Positions 11,466 through 23,700 of a DNA stretch of 64,000 nt are shown here, piece by piece. The DNA comes from Kryptolebias marmoratus (taxonomy: Eukaryota > Chordata > Actinopteri > Cyprinodontiformes > Rivulidae): contig NC_051440.1 in assembly GCF_001649575.2 (NCBI RefSeq), forward strand, positions 21,072,303 through 21,136,302. The letters run 5' to 3'. The notes below the pieces were generated by a model, which saw nothing but the letters and a program-made list of their open reading frames with translations, was not told the origin of the DNA and did not search any database. The first letter of the stretch is position 1, and every line of letters starts with the position of its first letter. The position numbers and the translations under genes are program-made.

Positions 11466-14400
11466 GGGTTGGTATTTTAATGGTTCATTGTCTTGATTCT
11501 CAATTTTTCATCTTAAAACAATGCTTAAAAGAAATTCCCAGTAACAGATACTTGCTTTAAACAAAAAAGGAAAAGCAAAACTAAGGCCAAACTTTTTATT
11601 TCAAACTAAACTTGTACAAACTCTTGAAATGGATTACAGTGACATAGTATTCCCATTAGTGAGATGACATTTAGGGTGTGCTATACAGAGATAAACATTG
11701 CTGAGTTGATACAGTTCAGCAAATTTATCAACACTTTCTTATATTTGTTTCTACTCTGAACAGATAACAAAATACAATTATTTATTAAGCACTAATTTGT
11801 AGCTTACCTAAGGCAGCACCTCTGCACTTCATGAACCAACATAAGACCTTGTGCTTGGAAGTGTCCAATTTGGTGCATGATGCTTTTATAAAACCAGTGA
11901 CACTTGAAGTGATTTATGCAGTTTCTCAAGCTAAATTATGCTTACAGAGAGTGAACCAGATAATGATTTCAGTCCTAAATCTTTTTAAGCTATAGTGCAG
12001 TACCTACATTTCAGAAGGATGTTAAAATAATAAAGATGGATGGAGTTTAACTGAAACAGAAACATAAGGAGACTATTTCAAAAGATGTGCAACTCTGAAG
12101 GAAACTTTTCCATCTGTTTTTTCCTTGCAGTATGCCATACTTTATATTCATTCAAAAATGCAAGTCTACCAAGCATGCAAAGAAAAAAAAACTAAATTGT
12201 AGAAGAAACAAACCAATTTTTGAGAGCTTAAAACACACAGTTTATTGATATAATGAGATGTTTTTCAGCTGCAAGGATAAAAGAAGATGTTTGAATTTTA
12301 ACAGAAGAAAAGCTGCACACACAAAAAAGATGGAAGGTAGAAATACAAAGCAGATGAAGGCATAAAGGTGAGGGAATTAATGCTGCTCTTGTAGAAATAC
12401 TCTCAATGGTAGGTTTTCATAGAACTTCTGGTAGATATTTTTCTAAGGCTTTTTATGTCTGTCATCAATTATCTAAGTATTTGAAAAGAGGCCTGAAGAA
12501 TAGCCAGTGGTTTGGTGCTGTGAGCGAGCATTACTGAAGGGCCAGAGGAGAACAAAGAACCCACTGCCAATTTGATTATAATATTACACCTATTCAGAGA
12601 GTTAATGTGGTGTCTCCAATGTCAGGTTGCTCTCTTTCTTTCTCATTCCTTCTCTTCCTTTTTCACTTATCCTTCCCACTTTCCTTTTCTCAACCTTCCT
12701 CCCTACTTCAGCATGTTTAATAAAATCATTTCCAGGCTGAATGCAGTGACCTGATATGTCAATCCCAGCTCAGATCTTTCTGAAACGTGGTCTGTCATTT
12801 ATTTTGCTTAACTTCATTAGCCCTTTGTTCAGTCTTTTACAGCAGCTTTCACAAACTCAACCATTCAGTGAAATCACTTCTCCCCCCCCCCAGTAATTCT
12901 TTAACAGAGTATTTCTTGTAATTATAAAAGCAAACACTTTAGAAGCACTGTGTTCAGAATGTGGCCCTACAGGAGAAATCAATCTAGCAAAAGTAAAAAC
13001 ACCTGTGATTGTTGATATAAAACTGTGTCCTCTTATGATTTCCATTTAGCTAGATTACATGAACATGAATGGAAACTATTTTGAGGACAAGTCATCTCTT
13101 AGATGAATATAGTAATATACAATATAAAACAATGCATTTGTTGCGTGTATTAGCCTTAGAGCAAGTTAAACCTTTGTTTTACTGTAATCACTTATTGCCT
13201 GCTTTCATGAAAAATCAACACAGTCCGTCTTACCTGCCACAATTACAGTGTCTATTCTTCACCAAGCATATGTTTGATTTGATTTACTGTCATAGTCTTT
13301 TTTTAGACTTAATGTCTAAATGTGTTATTCTTAATGTGAACTCTGTTTTGTTTATTTGCTTTGCAGAGCAGTTACCACTTCTACACTTTTTATGAAATAC
13401 TGTAAACTTGTGTTGCTTCTACCTATCTGAAAATACCTGTTACTGGCCAAAGTATCTGTTATATTTTATTTTTAAGTTCTGTAAATCTTAACATTCTCAC
13501 TAGCTAGAAGTGAATATTTTGCTAAACTTGTTAAAACCTTACTGCTCACTTCTGCTGTGAAAATCTGCTGCGAGAGAATTAACTCTAACACTTATAATTT
13601 ACAAGATAAACATTAAAAAAATGAATTTTCCAGGTATAATGATTGTATGCAATGATTGCATGAAACAGCCCTAATCAAGTATTTCCAGACAAATAATCAA
13701 GATGCTTTAAAATGAAGGAGCTGACTGAGGGGAGTATCTCTATCAACTTTATGCCAGCAAAAGTTTTCTGACACCTGGAGGGAAAATTCCCTGTTGCTTC
13801 AGCTCTATCCCACCGTGAATGGGAACATCTTTTCTTTGCCAGGTAGTGCCAGAGAGTTTATAATTGAGTTGAGACTCTGAAAATGCTCATTAAGACGTTG
13901 TCAGTCGCTGGAGGAGGCCACGCTCAATGTGTTTAGACACCAGTGAGACTGCAGCTATCCCAGAGCCTCGCTCTCCTCCAGCTGGAGGGCATGAGTACAT
14001 GTCTGTTCTCAGGTGTGCATGTGTGTGTGGTTGAGGTGGCATGTGTGCACTCATGTGTGATTGTACGCATAAAGTTTAATAAACTCACAGCTCTGTGGAG
14101 CACCATCTGTTTGCACTGTGTTTGATTTGCACCAGAGCTGGTTGTGATGCACACCCTTATCACTCACTATGTGGGACTAACTATTCATAGAAGCACATGT
14201 TTATTGTCTTTCACTTTTCGCTGTTTAGTGGTGCAGCAGCTTCAGTTATCTCCAGTTGTAGCATCAAACCGTGTCCTTTTCTCTGATATAACTGAATAAA
14301 TTAATACTGTGAACCCGTATTTCATTCATAATTAAAGGCCTAGCATTCCTTGAAAGAATGCAAACCTGTCACTGCCTTTTATACCAGACTTAGACACTAT

Positions 14401-14540
14401 GATCATCTTATGAGTAGCTGTTTTGGTCAAACCTTGTAAATGGCATTATATGCAGTCTCATGCATTATGGTGAGATCTCATGAGGTGCGGTAGCTCTCAG
14501 AGAATGTGTTGAGGATTACTCTCAGCTTCAATCACTCTAA
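11466..14540. other. Intronic, no gene recognised
   Basis: Mostly AT-rich DNA without similarity to known genes. A C-run lies near 12883-12891. The stretch 13990-14070 is TG-rich. Open frames of up to 108 codons (13069-13395) have low-complexity, membrane-like composition and no recognisable family. Confidence 0.65.
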
Positions 14541-15300
14541 ATTTATCTCGAAATTTGAAAAAATTGACTAAGTTAAAGCCATTTCTATCTTGGCTAAGAT
14601 CAATTAGGTGTGGTGGCCATTTTGAATTGGGTTAATTGGATTATTTCAGACAACTAAAATATTTGGTTCCCCCCGATAACTTTGGCTAAAAAAGAGCAAG
14701 TGTTTCCAAATCCACAGGACTTGTTGTCCATCATAAGAGGAATAAACACAGTTCGGGACTTGTTGAAAATATATTTTGTTCCCATGTTATGAAGGGGGAA
14801 CCGATTATTTCAGACGGCAGGATATACCAGAAAACCTACACTTATCTTTTTAGGAAGTCTAATTTTTCGTGTCCTGCTATCAGTTAGCTTCCATCCTCTC
14901 ATATTAACAATAAAACATTAAAAATACACACGATGTGTTGAAAAACAGTGTTTGGTGGTTGACTGATATTTGTCAGGCTAAAGTGAATATGACAAAAGTT
15001 GGAAAAAGACTGATTCTCTCTGCGATTGAAAAACAACACAAAACTGTAAGAAAACCCCCACATAAGACCAGGTTTATTTGTTATTTATTTGAGGTTTTTT
15101 TTATTTATTCATCACCAGGAGCTGTCGACTGAAATGAAAGTTACAACCTTGACACGATTATGTGGAGTCGTTTTACCAAGAAATCACTCAGAAGCGCTGT
15201 GAAGACGGTCGGATGTGGCTCTCTGGCTACAGTGCGCGATCCCGATGCAGGGGGAACAGAATTTCCTACAAAACCGGCACTTATCTTATTAAAGTAGTGA
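14541..15300. repeat. Unclassified repeat-like segment with internal direct repeats
   Basis: Two imperfect direct repeats share gggggaac, then a gap, then aaaacc followed by cacttatctt. They lie around 14797-14855 and 15250-15291. An opposite-strand ggttcccccc sits at 14665-14674. The layout suggests an old, non-autonomous mobile element, but I do not recognise the family. Confidence 0.35.
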
Positions 15301-17615
15301 GAGATTCTTAAATATGTGTAAATGCAAATGTTAGAGATGAATATTTTTATTGATTATAATCAAGTCTTTATTGTAAGCACAGACCAAAATTATGACACGT
15401 TGAGAACTATTTTATTTCTGAATTTGCCCCTCCTCTCCAACTATGCAATGCCTAAAAAATGACAAAGGGATTCCTGGGATGAATTCCTTTGATTATCTGC
15501 AAGATAAAGAGATTTCCGAGTGATTTCTTTTGTTTTTCCTTTTTATGTATGTTCTTTTTCATTCAGAAAAGCAAATGGCAACAGTGTTGTTTCATTTGTT
15601 TGTGCCTTAAGTGTACATTCCAGCAGGTGAATTTGTTGCTGTGTTACTGGAGCACCATAAGAGAAGTGGTATACATTCGCTTCAAGGTGAATCTACAATG
15701 CATGAGAGAGCTTCTGCAGCATTTTTTACTGAGACAGATGGATGAAGTTTACTAAACATATGACAGCCAACACCCCCAGTAGGAGGAAGAAAAAGAAAAA
15801 AAGAAAAACTGCAGCACTTAAATAAATGTTGGCTTTCCCACCCCCATTCCCCTGTTATTTATATACCAGAGTTAACATTTCTATTAGTGATGAATTATGT
15901 GAACAAATTATTATTGCTACTATGATCATTATAAATGCCATCTTCTTGCTCTGCGTATAAGCTATATCTCCCCAGTTGTAATATAGATTATAGATGCCAG
16001 CAGAGCAGAAAATGGATTGGATTTCTAATTTGGCTGTTTGCGCTCTAGTTTCAGTAAAGCTAGCTTGTAATTAAATTAGTCCTTTTGAAGGGATTTAAAA
16101 TTCTAAAACTTAACCTCTTAAGTGTATTTAAACTGTTTAATAATATAAAAAAATATACAATTAAAGATTGTTTTTTTTTAGCTTGAGGCCGAGTGACCTC
16201 ATCTTATTTTCTGTGAATTTGTAAAAGAAAATGTTCTTGTTGTCAGGTTGTAATCAAACCCAGGCTGCACAAACTTAGTACTTTTGGCTACAATATTTAG
16301 TGCTATTAAACTGAACATTATGATTAAAGATGTAGTAGGGACGGACATTTCAAACAAAAACACTTCAAATTCATTGTAATAATTTGATTTTTCTTCGACT
16401 ATCCTCCCCTCCATTTCATCCTGTCTTCCTTCACCCACCCCATTCACCTTCCATCCACTCCAAACATAAGGCCAACTTGCATGAATTTAAGCTTCTCACA
16501 ATGCATGCTTATTTACTCGATTACTCATGAAAGGTTAGTTAATATACCACAAGAGGTGTCATTACAACAACCAACTTTTTAAAAGCTGAGAAAGCATTTT
16601 AACAGGCACCAAACTTAGATGTTGCTTTATGATTTGGATTGTTGCCTGTTTCATGGTTTTGCCTAAAAATGACCACACATTTAGGATTTGCAGTAAATTA
16701 AAGTTTACTCACCCCAAAACCCTAAACTGAAAAACTCTCAAATGAAACAAAGACACAAATTGTGCTGCTAATCCTGCTTGCTGGGAATCTTTATATTCCT
16801 GACAGTAAAGCTGAGCTCACCTTGATTATAGTTTCCACTTTCACATTCCACTTTCCTTTCAAAATAAACTGCAATGATGAAGACACATGCTGGGACACTC
16901 CAAGTTACTTTTTTTTGGAAGGGTTGGGAGTCGGTGGTAGAGGGTGTGATGGAAAAAAAGTAACTGCATGTTGCTTAAGTTCTGCAATATATATTTTCTA
17001 AAACTGAATTCAAAGCTCTTGACCGTGTTGTAAGACATAACCAAGTGTAAAAGATTTATACCATCAGCACCACTGCATCCAGCCCTGCTTAACACCATCA
17101 GCTCATATCATTAATCAATCAGCAGGAATTACTCAGACAATTCCCTACCTAATTCTCCCAGTGGCTCCAGTGGTCCAGTCAAACTGATTTATTCACCTCC
17201 TCCAGGAGTCTTTCTTGATAAATCAGAGCTCAGAGTCTGTATGAGAAAACAGTTAGAGTCAAGGTTGCAATATTTTCATGTTTTGTGCACAGATAATTGA
17301 TCTTTTCCTACATATTCTTTCAGTTTTAAAAAACCTTCATCCTGTGTGGACCAACTCAGTGTTGTTTTAAACCACATTTTAAATATTTTATGCTCTTTCA
17401 GGTTCTCTTCCAGCTGCAGTTAATGTCACAACACAACAAATAAATAAATGGCACATGCCTCATTATCTATTTATGGGTTTTTAGAAACTGTTGTATTAGA
17501 AAGATAAAATAATGAAGATGAAGAATCCTCTGAATATAAGCATCACAAAAGATGATATACTGACACAAATTGAATGCAATGCCTAGTGTTACTGTGCTTT
17601 GTATAAAGTTTTCAT
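15301..17615. other. Intronic, no gene recognised
   Basis: No feature supported by sequence similarity. Open frames are short and of low complexity. Confidence 0.65.
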
Positions 17616-17617
17616 GA

Positions 17618-17825
17618 TATTGTGGGTTTCTCCACGTATTCTAGTTTCCTTCTGCAATCCAAAAACATAAATGTCAGGTTAATTGGTGATTCTAACCTAA
17701 CTTAAAAGTGGTGCATGGCTGTTTGTCTCTTTTATATCAGTATTTGCCCTGTCATGAACTTTTGACCTGTCCAGATTGTTTCTTGCCTTTCGATCAGTGA
17801 CATCTGGGATGAGCTAAACAAGATA
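17618..17825 (+). repeat. Common teleost interspersed repeat fragment
   Basis: The series gtgggtttctccacg, ttccttctgcaatccaaaaa, gtcaggttaattggtgattc and tgacatctgggatgagct follows, block by block, a very abundant fish repeat that usually reads GTGGGTTTCCTCC, CCCACAGTCCAAAAACATG, TTAATTGG and GACAGCTGGGATAGGCT. The copy has drifted considerably. Its class (SINE or LINE tail) is left open. Confidence 0.6.
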
Positions 17826-18804
17826 AAATAGGGTATATTTAAAAAAAAGATTACAGTGTCTTAAAATACAAGTAATAATGTGAGTCTGTTTAATCTACAG
17901 AGAAACAGCAAGTCACAAAAACATCAACACCATGCTAAGGTTGATTTGAGTCAGAACTGAAATTCGGTCATGCATATTTATTTATTTTTTGCTTTTCTTT
18001 TAATTACTCTTTAATGTGCAACAAAGTAAAACAAACAAACAATGGTGGATAAGAAATAAAAATAAGTGTGAAAAATCTGAAAGCCCAACAATCCTCATAG
18101 CTTGAAATACAATTTTAGAGGTTGTAAAAAAAGAAATACTTTTTTTCAAGCAGAGCCTCAAAAGCTTGATCTCTGTTGCTGAGGAACATTGAGCAGGATG
18201 TGCGTTGGAAACAGCTGTGTGGAATCTGTAAAATGGATGAGTTTGTTTACTCTCTGATCTGATCCTGCTCAGCTTTAGGTATTTTTTTTTTATTTAATTT
18301 TTAACCATGCTGTTTGTTCTTGCATTTCTGATTTCTTTCCATAACTGATGTTCCCCTGTGACAAGTGTTTTTTTATAGGTTTGGTTGACTGTTACGAACA
18401 CAATGGTGTAAAGTTAGAGGGTGTTCCTTTTTTTACCCTAGTTCTGTCAGTGATAGTGACCACAGATCTTTTGTAAACTGTTGAGACAAGCAAGCGTTCA
18501 AAATCTGTCATGTGGACTCACAATTCTGTAAAACTGTTTTAAGATTATAATCATTTTCTCTGTTTGAAGCAATGAAACCAGACAAGCAGCCATTTATTCA
18601 TCTAATTATGTTTTTGTTTCCACAATCTCCAAACAGATGTGCAAAGTTTTAACACTTCCTTTCATAAAGTGTATGTGGGTATTTCTTTTTGATGGATGCA
18701 TGCCATTTGTTTCTTTTTTGTTTTGTCTTTTTCTACAGTGTTCAGATTAGCGCTTGCACATGTTTGTATTTCTAATTCTGCGCTTACATATGTTTACTTT
18801 CCAG

Positions 18805-18945
18805 ACACTCCCGACTACAACATACGAGTTAGAGATTGTGGCCAAGGACATGGCAGGAAGCGAGGTGGGCCTAACAGGAACAGCAACAGCTACCATTACC
18901 ATCACAGATAAGAACGACCATGCCCCTGAGTTCACACATCCGCTG
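18805..18945 (+). CDS. cdh13: Cadherin-13 (T-cadherin) exon, end of EC2
   Basis: This 141-bp internal exon (47 codons, phase 0 at both ends) is bounded by a cag acceptor and a gtaag donor. The peptide runs from [15 protein letters not shown] through [16 protein letters not shown] to DKNDHAPEF. This is the last strands of a cadherin repeat plus the DxNDxxPxF calcium-binding linker between EC2 and EC3. T-cadherin is a GPI-anchored cadherin with five EC repeats and no cytoplasmic tail, acting in cell guidance and as a receptor for multimeric adiponectin and LDL. The VGLTGTAT stretch matches my recollection of vertebrate CDH13 better than classical cadherins. It joins in frame to the exon at 42904. 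A small classical cadherin cannot be excluded from this exon alone, but all three exons together favour CDH13. Confidence 0.92.
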
Positions 18946-20040
18946 GTAAGAAGCATTGCTTCTGTTTTTCCTCTCAACTTGTGCTGAATACTGTGTCTTT
19001 TTATAAATCCCCTTGTCATTCTCAAGCAGCTTCCACAGAGTGTGTGAGAAAACAGTTTGTTTACCCCTCCAGGGAAGAAAAGGTCAGAGTTACTGGACAA
19101 ACTGCATTTATTCAAGGTCTTAGGATACATCAACAGAGCAAACAGCACATTTCAATCCATGTCTTCTGGTAATAAGGAGTTCTAACAAATTAATTGAATT
19201 ATGGAGACACACTGGTGTGTTTTGTGAGGACTGATTTTTTTTTTTTTTTTTTAGTCAAGGACATGGAGTCAGTTTGTACCTAATTTGTTCTTTTAAAAAT
19301 AATACAAAATTACTTATTTAAGAAATACTTATATCAATTTAATGTAATTAAACTGTCTTCACACTTGTGACATAGCACTGAATGTAATTAGTATGCTTTT
19401 GAAGCTACAGCGCTTTTTTTTCTGTTTGTTTTTTAACAAGGGCATAAATAACAATGGGTAAAAAAATAATATGAAAAGTCAGAAAATATGTCTGTTTTTA
19501 CATTTTCTCCTTAAATTTCTGAAACATGTTGTGTAGGATTGCAACATTTTGCAAAGACATAGTTCGATACATACTGTACCTTAATATGAGGGTCACGGTT
19601 AGGTGCAGTTTTTCATTTTATTTATTTTTTTAACAACAATAAATGTCTCAGAAACAGAAAGAAAACAAATCACCCTTACTAAGGAGAATCAAAAGTAGGT
19701 CATGTACAGAAAGTTAAAATTTAATTGATTAATTAATTAATCTTACTCATTTAATTTGAAGTAAACTTCCTACAGGCCTGGTGTAAAACTGAAAGTTTGG
19801 TAAATTACAAAAGTGCTGCACCCACCTCCTTCAAACCCATTTGTGACCTGTGCTGACAAAATGAGTCAAAATCAAGAGTTTTTCAATATTGGGTTAATGT
19901 TACTTTCAAATTCTCCATCTCAATATCTTCAAAATGATACAGTTTGTTGAAGTCTGGCAATTTACCACCTGGCCTGGCAACAGGCTAGTGTTGTTTACAA
20001 GAGTGGCGGTTTTGAAAACTTGATTTTTATTGTCTAGAAT
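18946..20040. other. Intronic, no gene recognised
   Basis: Contains an 18-base T-run at 19235-19252 and otherwise unremarkable AT-rich sequence. Confidence 0.65.
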
Positions 20041-20044
20041 GAGG

Positions 20045-20700
20045 TTATTGGGAATTCAATTTAATTCAGTTTGTTTATATAGCACCAAGTCACAACCAAA
20101 GTCATCTTAGGGCACCGTACAACAACATTCATAAACATTATAAGAGCCAATTAGTAAAAGTTATCTAACATAGGAAGCCAGCAGATTGCATTGAATCTTC
20201 ACTTTGTTGCAGTCTCCCATCCTGAGCAGCACACTGGCAACAGTGGAAAGGAAAAACTTCCCTTTAACAGGAAGAAACCTCCAGCAGAACCAAAACAAGA
20301 GGCTATCTATCAAGTGGCTATCTGTTTTGATGGGGTTTGAGAGGACAGGAAAGATGCACAGACTGACTGGTCCACGTGTCTCTCATTCTACTTTTAGAAG
20401 CTCTAGGAATCATAAGTAAGCCTGCATTCTGAGAACAAAGAGCTTTGTTAGGAAAATACAGAACAATAAGATTTTTAATATTAGATGGAGCTTGGTTGTT
20501 GAGAGCTTTGTATATTATAGGTAAGATTTTAAATTCTGTTCTGAATTTGACAGGGAGCCAATGGAGAAAAGCTAAAACTGGAGAAGTACGATCTCTCCCC
20601 CCAACTCCCATTAGAACTCTGGCAGCAGCATTTTGGATCAACTGGAAAGTTTTTAAAGACTTTTTGGACACCCAAGTAATAAAGCCCTGTATTTAAAAAA
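20045..20700 (-). pseudogene. L2/Rex-like LINE 3' portion
   Basis: The minus strand from 20671 to 20318 reads LKTFQLIQNAAARVL, then SPVLAFLHWLPVKFRTEFKI, YKALNNQAPSNI and NAGLLMIPRASKSR. This is the C-terminal region of fish L2/Rex-type ORF2 (QLVQNAAARVL, LHWLPV--RI-FKI, YKALNG-AP-Y). Downstream on the minus strand lies the usual 3' UTR, which on the + strand reads tttatatagcaccaagtcac at 20073-20092 and gaggaaacctcc-type sequence near 20270. The tail shows an aattcaattt motif at 20053-20062. The RT core is missing. Confidence 0.8.
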
Positions 20701-23700
20701 GGGGAATCCCCAAGCTTCGCAATGATGCCAAACATTATATGAAAGGATTTCATCGTCCTGCAGCAGGTGGCAGAGAAAAATGGTCAGTTTCAAAGAAAAT
20801 GATAAGTTATAAGGCAAATGATCGTTTCTGAAAAAATTACCTGTTAGAAAACTTTGATTTAAAGGTAATTTAGAGAGATTATATTCTATTTTAGTTACCA
20901 GGATTGCGACATTGTGCAATATTTTAACTTATTTTGCACTGCAGCCTGTGCTCATTGCAACTATTTTGCCAGCACAGTTCACATCTGTGTCTGGTGTGCT
21001 GCACCAAGACAAACTTTCCACCTCTATTTGTCTGACACAGTAGTTTTGTACAAACATGTGTGCTGTTACAGTCCTAATGTTGAGGCATGCATTCATAGAC
21101 ACACTGGTAGTGATGGTTTTCATTATTGACAACATTACTTTCCTTTTTTCAATCAGCAATGAGGTTCAGTGTTGAACTTCTTTGCATTTCTTGCTCATCA
21201 TTAAACCTATGCTTTTTAAGATGTGAAAATGTTACGTTTTGACAGAAACTGAAACATGATCAAAGAAATAGCAAAGAGAGAAAGGACTGCATTTCTGATC
21301 AAAAGACAAACTAAAAATCCAAAACAACATCAAGGCGAAGGGAATGGGTCATTTCTTTGAATTTTGCAGCAGCAGTAAACATCATCTAATGGGAAATAAA
21401 ATTAGTGCTGATCAGCAAACAAAAAGCAATCTTAAATAACTGTGATAACATTAAACATAAATAAGAAAATCTGGAAATAAATGGCCTGCTTTTAAAATAA
21501 AAAATGCCTGAAAGCATACCTAAGATTGTGAGTAACCAGCTCAAATTAGAATTATTCAGCCTCTCATTTTATATCATTTAAACTTGAATTTTAAGTTGTG
21601 TTGTTTACTATTTCTTCAAAACTCTTACTGTTACATATTTGCTGAAATATTAATAAATTCCCAGCTGCATATTTTTAGTTGACAAAATCCTGAAAGAAGT
21701 GATCTGATAAAGCTCTAATTTTAGTTTGTCCTAGATTTGTTATCCTGATTACTAAGTTCGACTTCTTGTTTGACACATATAGAGTAAAACTTCAGTTTGA
21801 CTGTGTGTCATTCAGTGATTTATGATGAACAGTGTGACCTTGAAAATCCTGAGGAAACTATACAAGGAAAAAAAACCTAACAACAAGACCTGACACAGGA
21901 CTTGAGAGATCTGTCATCTTTCAGTTGATTCATGTCACATTCATTATATTAGCTCTTTGGGATTTACCTTGTTGGTGCAAAATAAGGTCTTAACTTTGTC
22001 AAATTGTGATTTTTTTAGAATGAGAATTAACCGTTTGAGTAAAAAAAACAAGCATGATGTCTTTGAAACTCTAGGAACCAGTTCTTAAAGGGGTAGTCTA
22101 ATCATTTTTGAAGTATGAGGCTGCTGAATGTATCAGTCCACCAGGAGTTGAGTAAATCTTTGGACTCTTAGGTGGACTTTTTTTATCTTTATTCATTATT
22201 TTGTTCTCTGTAACTGATATCACAGCTGATGCGGTACTAACTATAATAACTGTTGACACCACATCACTTCAAACATAACTGCAAAGAAGTCTGTTTTTTA
22301 TAAAGCAAATTATAAATAAATGAGTGGTGACTTCTGAACAGATCTGCATGTATTGGTAAAACCTTGTAATTGGAAGAGGGTGCACCATCTTTTTGCCATA
22401 TGTCTTTGTTTACTAAAGGTATAGCTTATGTTAAGGCGTTGATAGGTGCAAAAGCAAATATATATATGTAGTCTTAGAGCAGGAAGGTGAGTAAAAGATT
22501 TTTTATTTTATTTTTTGTCATCCAGTCACCACATCCTTAAGGTAATTGAAATCCTAACAGACTAAACTGGTGCCTGTAAGGTGTGCTACAATGTATAACA
22601 TATAGTAAAAGCAATCAAAATGGCATCAATTGTCAATTTGCACCCAACCAATAAGGAATTTGTCAAAAGTTCCTACTTTGGCTGTTTTTTTGTTCTCCTT
22701 AATCCTTTCATTTCACTGCCGGAGGTGAGAAGAAAGAATGAGGCAGTGTAAAGACCCTCCCCAAACCCTAAGGTGCAGTTGTAACACTGAGTTGTGTGTT
22801 TTTTAATAGAAACGCCCACAGCTGTTGTCAAGTGTTGAGACACATGGCACTTTGCCCCAACAGCCCTCCCCTGCAGCCCTCCTATGATGCATTGAGGTGT
22901 CGTGGGAGCTTGTAAGGAGTGAAGCTCAGATGTGAAATGTTACAGCTCAGAGGGCTCGCCAGGGCCTTGCAGAGTGCACCGTGTCCGTGTCCGTGTTAAT
23001 GTTCTCATTTCTCACCGGGAATAGATCCGTTTAACAGCGTGGAGGAATGGAGCTTTTATAAAACAAGTGTTTGAAGACGTTAAGCTCCTATATAAATCCA
23101 CTACCATCCACTCTCTCCAACCGCCTTCAACCTGGCCATGAATCGTCTTTGATCTCTTAGATGACCGCCATCATGTTGTGAATGTGTTTGTGAGGATACA
23201 TTACTGCTGAGCCTGTGTTAGAAGCAGCACCTAGCCTTTTACTCAATAAATTATTCAACTAAACATTCTGTTCTTTTATGGAACAATCCAAAATCCCCAC
23301 TGTTCGGAATTTTCTAAAGTTGTATATGTGTTAGAAACCATCTCCCGCAGAGCAGATTTAAGCTTTTAAAGTTCATCCTTCAGCTTATGAAAAGAAGTCA
23401 AACAAAGAAAGATGAAGAAAGTATAAAACAACTTATAAGATGACCAGAAACTGGTTCTGCTGTACAGCTTTGCATTGGGACTGAAAAAAGAAAAAATCTG
23501 AACTCACATGAATGGTCTACAAAACAAACTCCCTCCTGTTGTTCTTCATTAAGTCCACTGTTGCTGAGTTTTAACAGTTGACATTTTCTTTGAGTTCAGC
23601 AAACATAATCCCTATGCAGGGAGCCTCTTTCCTCTTTTTCTTTTTTACTTTTTATTCTTCTCAGACTTACCTACCACAGATCCATGCAGAAAGACACTAT

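Larger units (their letters stand above)
1..18804 (+). other. cdh13: cdh13 intron (3' part, upstream of first visible exon)
   Basis: No open frame in this stretch resembles a host protein exon. It ends in a pyrimidine-rich acceptor (tttactttccag) directly before the exon at 18805. The intron begins outside the window, so it exceeds 18.8 kb. It holds several decayed transposon pieces, listed separately. Long introns are expected for CDH13, whose mammalian orthologue spans more than a megabase. Confidence 0.8.

Noticed and set aside
13069..13395. 108-codon + strand open frame
   Set aside because: No known domain, no splice or start context, composition typical of AT-rich noncoding DNA.
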